Assembly: GCA_024695935.1 (NCBI GenBank)
Contig: JAILHH010000003.1
Coordinates: 62,001-126,000 of the forward strand
DNA: 64,000 nt
Direction of reading: 5' to 3'
Source: Acetatifactor sp.
Lineage (GTDB): Bacteria > Bacillota > Clostridia > Lachnospirales > Lachnospiraceae
Both the position numbers and the translations under genes were made by a program. The stretch's first letter is position 1. The number at the start of each line of letters is the position of its first letter. This document shows, piece after piece, positions 61,599 to 64,000 of this stretch. The notes below the pieces were generated by a model. That model did no database searches. It was not told the DNA's origin and saw only the letters and a list, made by a program, of their open reading frames with translations.

Positions 61599-63086
61599 AT
61601 GGAAGTTTTTTACAGTTCTACCCGTGATAAAAATAACCGCGTAACGGCTTCAAAAGCCATTTTGCAGGGGCTTTCAAATGAGGGCGGTCTGTTCGTGCCC
61701 GATCATATTCCCGAGCTTGATATCGAGCTTTCTGACCTTGCAAAAATGGATTACAAACAGATCGCTTTGGAGGTTATGAAGCGTTTCCTCACGGACTTTA
61801 CCGAGGAAGAACTTAAAAACTGTATAGATAATGCATATGATGAGAAATTTGACACAGATGTGATCGCTCCTCTGGTAGAGGCTGAAGGCGCTTATTATCT
61901 GGAACTTTTCCACGGCGCCACCATCGCATTTAAGGATATGGCCCTGTCAATCCTGCCTCATCTTATGATCACTGCAGCAAAGAAAAACAATATAAAGAAC
62001 GAGATCGTGATATTAACTGCCACAAGCGGTGACACGGGAAAGGCTGCACTGGCAGGTTTTGCCGGAGTTAAAGGCACAAAGATCATCGTATTTTATCCAA
62101 AGAACGGTGTAAGCCCCATCCAGGAAAAGCAGATGGTGACACAGACCGGTGATAATACATTTGTGGTCGGTATCCACGGAAACTTCGATGATGCTCAGAC
62201 CGGAGTTAAAAAGATATTCGGCGATGAAGCGTTAAAAAAGGAAATGGATGAGAAGGGATATCAGTTCTCCTCAGCAAATTCCATCAATATCGGTCGTCTT
62301 GTTCCTCAGATCTGTTATTATGTTTATTCATATGCTCATCTGTTAAAGGAAAACAGGATCGAAGAGGGAGATGCCATAAATGTGGTCGTTCCCACAGGAA
62401 ATTTCGGAAATATCCTTGCGGCATATTATGCAAAGAACATGGGTCTTCCCATTGCAAAGCTTATCTGTGCTTCAAATGAAAACAAGGTTTTATATGATTT
62501 CTTTAAGACCGGATATTATGACAAAAACAGAGAGTTCAAGCTCACTACATCACCTTCAATGGATATTCTGATCTCAAGTAATCTTGAGAGACTTATTTAT
62601 CACATCGCAGGCAATGATGACAGCAAAGACAGAGAACTCATGGCTGATCTGTCCGGCAAGGGAATCTACAGGATAAGCGATGAAATGAAGGATAAGCTGG
62701 AGGATTTCTACGGTAATTACGCCACAGAGGAAGAGACAGCTTTGGAGATCAACAGGGTTTACAGATCCTGCGGATATGTTCTTGATACCCACACAGCAGT
62801 TGCTTCAAGCGTTTATCAAAAATATTTAAAAGAAACAAAGGATAACACCGTTACAGTCATCGCTTCCACTGCAAGTCCTTTCAAATTTACAAGAAGCGTT
62901 ATGACAGCCATTGATCCCGCCTACGAAAAACTCGGTGACTTTGAACTTGTGGATGAACTTTCAAAGATCGGAAATGTAAAGGTTCCAAAGGCTATCGATG
63001 AGATCAGAACAGCACCTGTTGTTCATGACAATCAGTGCGACGTGGACAAGATGAAGGATACGGTTAAGTCCTTCCTTGGTATTTAA
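61599..63086 (+). CDS. thrC: Threonine synthase
   Basis: Converts O-phosphohomoserine to threonine with PLP. 495 aa of the long ThrC type, with the PLP lysine K112 in HGATIAFKDMALS, ATSGDTGKAALAGF for phosphate binding and PTGNFGNILAAYYAK. The start has an AAAGGA site. It is transcribed alone from an extended -10 promoter and ends at a strong terminator. Confidence 0.95.
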   Translation: MEVFYSSTRDKNNRVTASKAILQGLSNEGGLFVPDHIPELDIELSDLAKMDYKQIALEVMKRFLTDFTEEELKNCIDNAYDEKFDTDVIAPLVEAEGAYYLELFHGATIAFKDMALSILPHLMITAAKKNNIKNEIVILTATSGDTGKAALAGFAGVKGTKIIVFYPKNGVSPIQEKQMVTQTGDNTFVVGIHGNFDDAQTGVKKIFGDEALKKEMDEKGYQFSSANSINIGRLVPQICYYVYSYAHLLKENRIEEGDAINVVVPTGNFGNILAAYYAKNMGLPIAKLICASNENKVLYDFFKTGYYDKNREFKLTTSPSMDILISSNLERLIYHIAGNDDSKDRELMADLSGKGIYRISDEMKDKLEDFYGNYATEEETALEINRVYRSCGYVLDTHTAVASSVYQKYLKETKDNTVTVIASTASPFKFTRSVMTAIDPAYEKLGDFELVDELSKIGNVKVPKAIDEIRTAPVVHDNQCDVDKMKDTVKSFLGI

Positions 63087-63113
63087 TATACAGATACTAA
63101 AACACGATATTTG

Positions 63114-63152
63114 CCCTCCCTGGTTTTATCAATGACAGGGAGGGTTTTTTAC
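63114..63152 (+). terminator. Intrinsic terminator of thrC
   Basis: CCCTCCCTG (63114-63122) pairs with CAGGGAGGG (63136-63144) around a 13-base loop, followed by TTTTTT. Confidence 0.9.
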
Positions 63153-63280
63153 TTTATAGGAAATTGCTTCGCATTCCTATAAAGTAAAAAGCGCTCCGCT
63201 ATGGATGCGCACTCGCGCGATTGGTATCATGTTGACTGTCGTCAACCGCGCTCGGCGCGAGCATGTCGCAAGCGACATGC
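63147..63280. repeat. Chain of perfect palindromes between thrC and deoC
   Basis: Four inverted repeats in line. TTTTACTTTATAGGAA (63147-63162) with TTCCTATAAAGTAAAA (63174-63189). GTTGAC with GTCAAC (63231-63246). CGCGC with GCGCG (63247-63259). GCATGTCGC with GCGACATGC (63261-63280). GC-rich stretches (GCGCTCCGC, CACTCGCGCGA) between them stand out from the AT-rich surroundings. No gene is seen in this 281-bp gap. Confidence 0.8.
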
Positions 63281-63367
63281 TTTCTTATGTTCTTGTTGTT
63301 CTTGTATTTTTTTCACTTTGAGATTACAATTAAGCGGTAACGCCGATTGATAAGAGGTTATATGCAT

Positions 63368-64000
63368 ATGAAAAAACAGGATATATTGAGCAGAGTGGAT
63401 CACACTCTTTTAAAGCCCACAGCCACCTGGGAAGAAATCAAAAAACTTTGTGATGAAGCGGTAAAATATAAAACCGCAAGTGTTTGTGTTCCTCAGACCT
63501 ATGTGAAACAGATCAGGGAATATTACGGGGACGCTTTGAAAATATGTACCGTGATAGGATTCCCTCTGGGATATAATTCCGGTCCCAGCAAAGTCAACGA
63601 GGCAATGTATTCCATAGCCGAGGGTGCCGACGAGATCGATATGGTCATCAATGTGATCGATGTCAAAAACGGCAATTATAACAAGGTAGAAAAAGAGATC
63701 GCCGCCATCAAAGCCGTATGTGGCAAAAAGATACTGAAGGTCATTGTTGAAACATGTTACCTTACAGAACTTGAAAAGATGAAGATGTGCAATGTGGTGC
63801 AGAATGCAGGCGCAGATTATATAAAGACATCTACCGGATTTGGCACTGACGGAGCTAAGATAGCGGATGTAAAGCTCTTTAAGAGCAGACTAAAAAGTGC
63901 TGTAAAAGTAAAGGCTGCCGGCGGTATTTCCACCATTGAGGATTTAAAGGCCTTTGTGGAAGCAGGCAGTGACAGGATCGGCACATCAAGAGCGGTAGGA
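63368..64000 (+). CDS. deoC: Deoxyribose-phosphate aldolase (partial, runs off the window)
   Basis: Cleaves 2-deoxyribose 5-phosphate to glyceraldehyde 3-phosphate and acetaldehyde. 211 codons are present, with no stop before 64000. VDHTLLKPTATWEEI opens the class I aldolase barrel, DYIKTSTGFG carries the Schiff-base lysine, and VKAAGGIST is the phosphate-binding segment. ATG 63368 has GAGG 10 bp upstream; ATG 63362 is the alternative. The gene belongs to nucleoside salvage. Confidence 0.95.
   Translation, partial: MKKQDILSRVDHTLLKPTATWEEIKKLCDEAVKYKTASVCVPQTYVKQIREYYGDALKICTVIGFPLGYNSGPSKVNEAMYSIAEGADEIDMVINVIDVKNGNYNKVEKEIAAIKAVCGKKILKVIVETCYLTELEKMKMCNVVQNAGADYIKTSTGFGTDGAKIADVKLFKSRLKSAVKVKAAGGISTIEDLKAFVEAGSDRIGTSRAVG

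Overview
The window looks like a chromosomal segment of an anaerobic Firmicute of the family Lachnospiraceae, most like Butyrivibrio or Pseudobutyrivibrio. This is inferred from three things: an Rnf complex in the clostridial order C-D-G-E-A-B, a domain-swapped family 3 beta-glucosidase of the kind described from Butyrivibrio and Ruminococcus, and moderately AT-rich DNA with strong AGGAGG ribosome binding sites. I see no phage, transposon, CRISPR array, rRNA or tRNA. Nearly all genes lie on the + strand. The exceptions are an AraC-type regulator, a giant dehydratase-activase protein, a YprB-like nuclease and an AP2-domain protein.

Layout. 1-5.7 kb: the end of glutamate dehydrogenase, an RNase H, a pseudouridine synthase, a divergent NAD-dependent DNA ligase, MetA, a 63-bp tandem repeat and a HAD phosphatase. 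5.8-11 kb: PspC-domain protein, permuted GH3 glycosidase, YqeY, a lipoprotein and MgtC. 11.2-17.4 kb: an AraC regulator divergent from gmd-fcl-manC-manA-HAD, a GDP-mannose/GDP-L-fucose operon without a phosphomannomutase. 17.5-24.3 kb: a 1423-residue double-activase protein, a dispersed repeat, a rhomboid-like protein without the catalytic serine motif, and a sigma-70-like protein lacking promoter-recognition regions. 24.3-37.5 kb: housekeeping (M16C protease, era, recO, glyQS, alaS, rpsU, scpAB). 37.7-43.1 kb: a biotin-dependent sodium-pump locus carrying both a methylmalonyl-CoA-type and an oxaloacetate-type carboxyltransferase. 43.2-49.5 kb: TetR, RpiR, a flavoprotein, cmk-ispH-S1 and cheR. 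49.6-53 kb: acyltransferase, GT8 and a GT8-acyltransferase fusion. 54.4-60.6 kb: the Rnf operon followed by a membrane-anchored GH25 muramidase. 60.7-64 kb: the AP2 protein, thrC, a chain of palindromes and the start of deoC.

How the genes fit together. The Rnf complex (ferredoxin:NAD+ oxidoreductase) and the biotin-dependent decarboxylase cluster are both ion-pumping energy-conserving modules, as expected for a fermentative rumen or gut anaerobe. The GDP-fucose operon and the GT8/acyltransferase locus point to surface glycan and glycolipid synthesis. The most unusual items are the combined transcarboxylase-like and sodium-pump locus, the sigma-like protein, the split and fused GT8-acyltransferase genes, the AP2/HNH-derived protein with abutting divergent promoters, and three families of intergenic repeats or palindromes.
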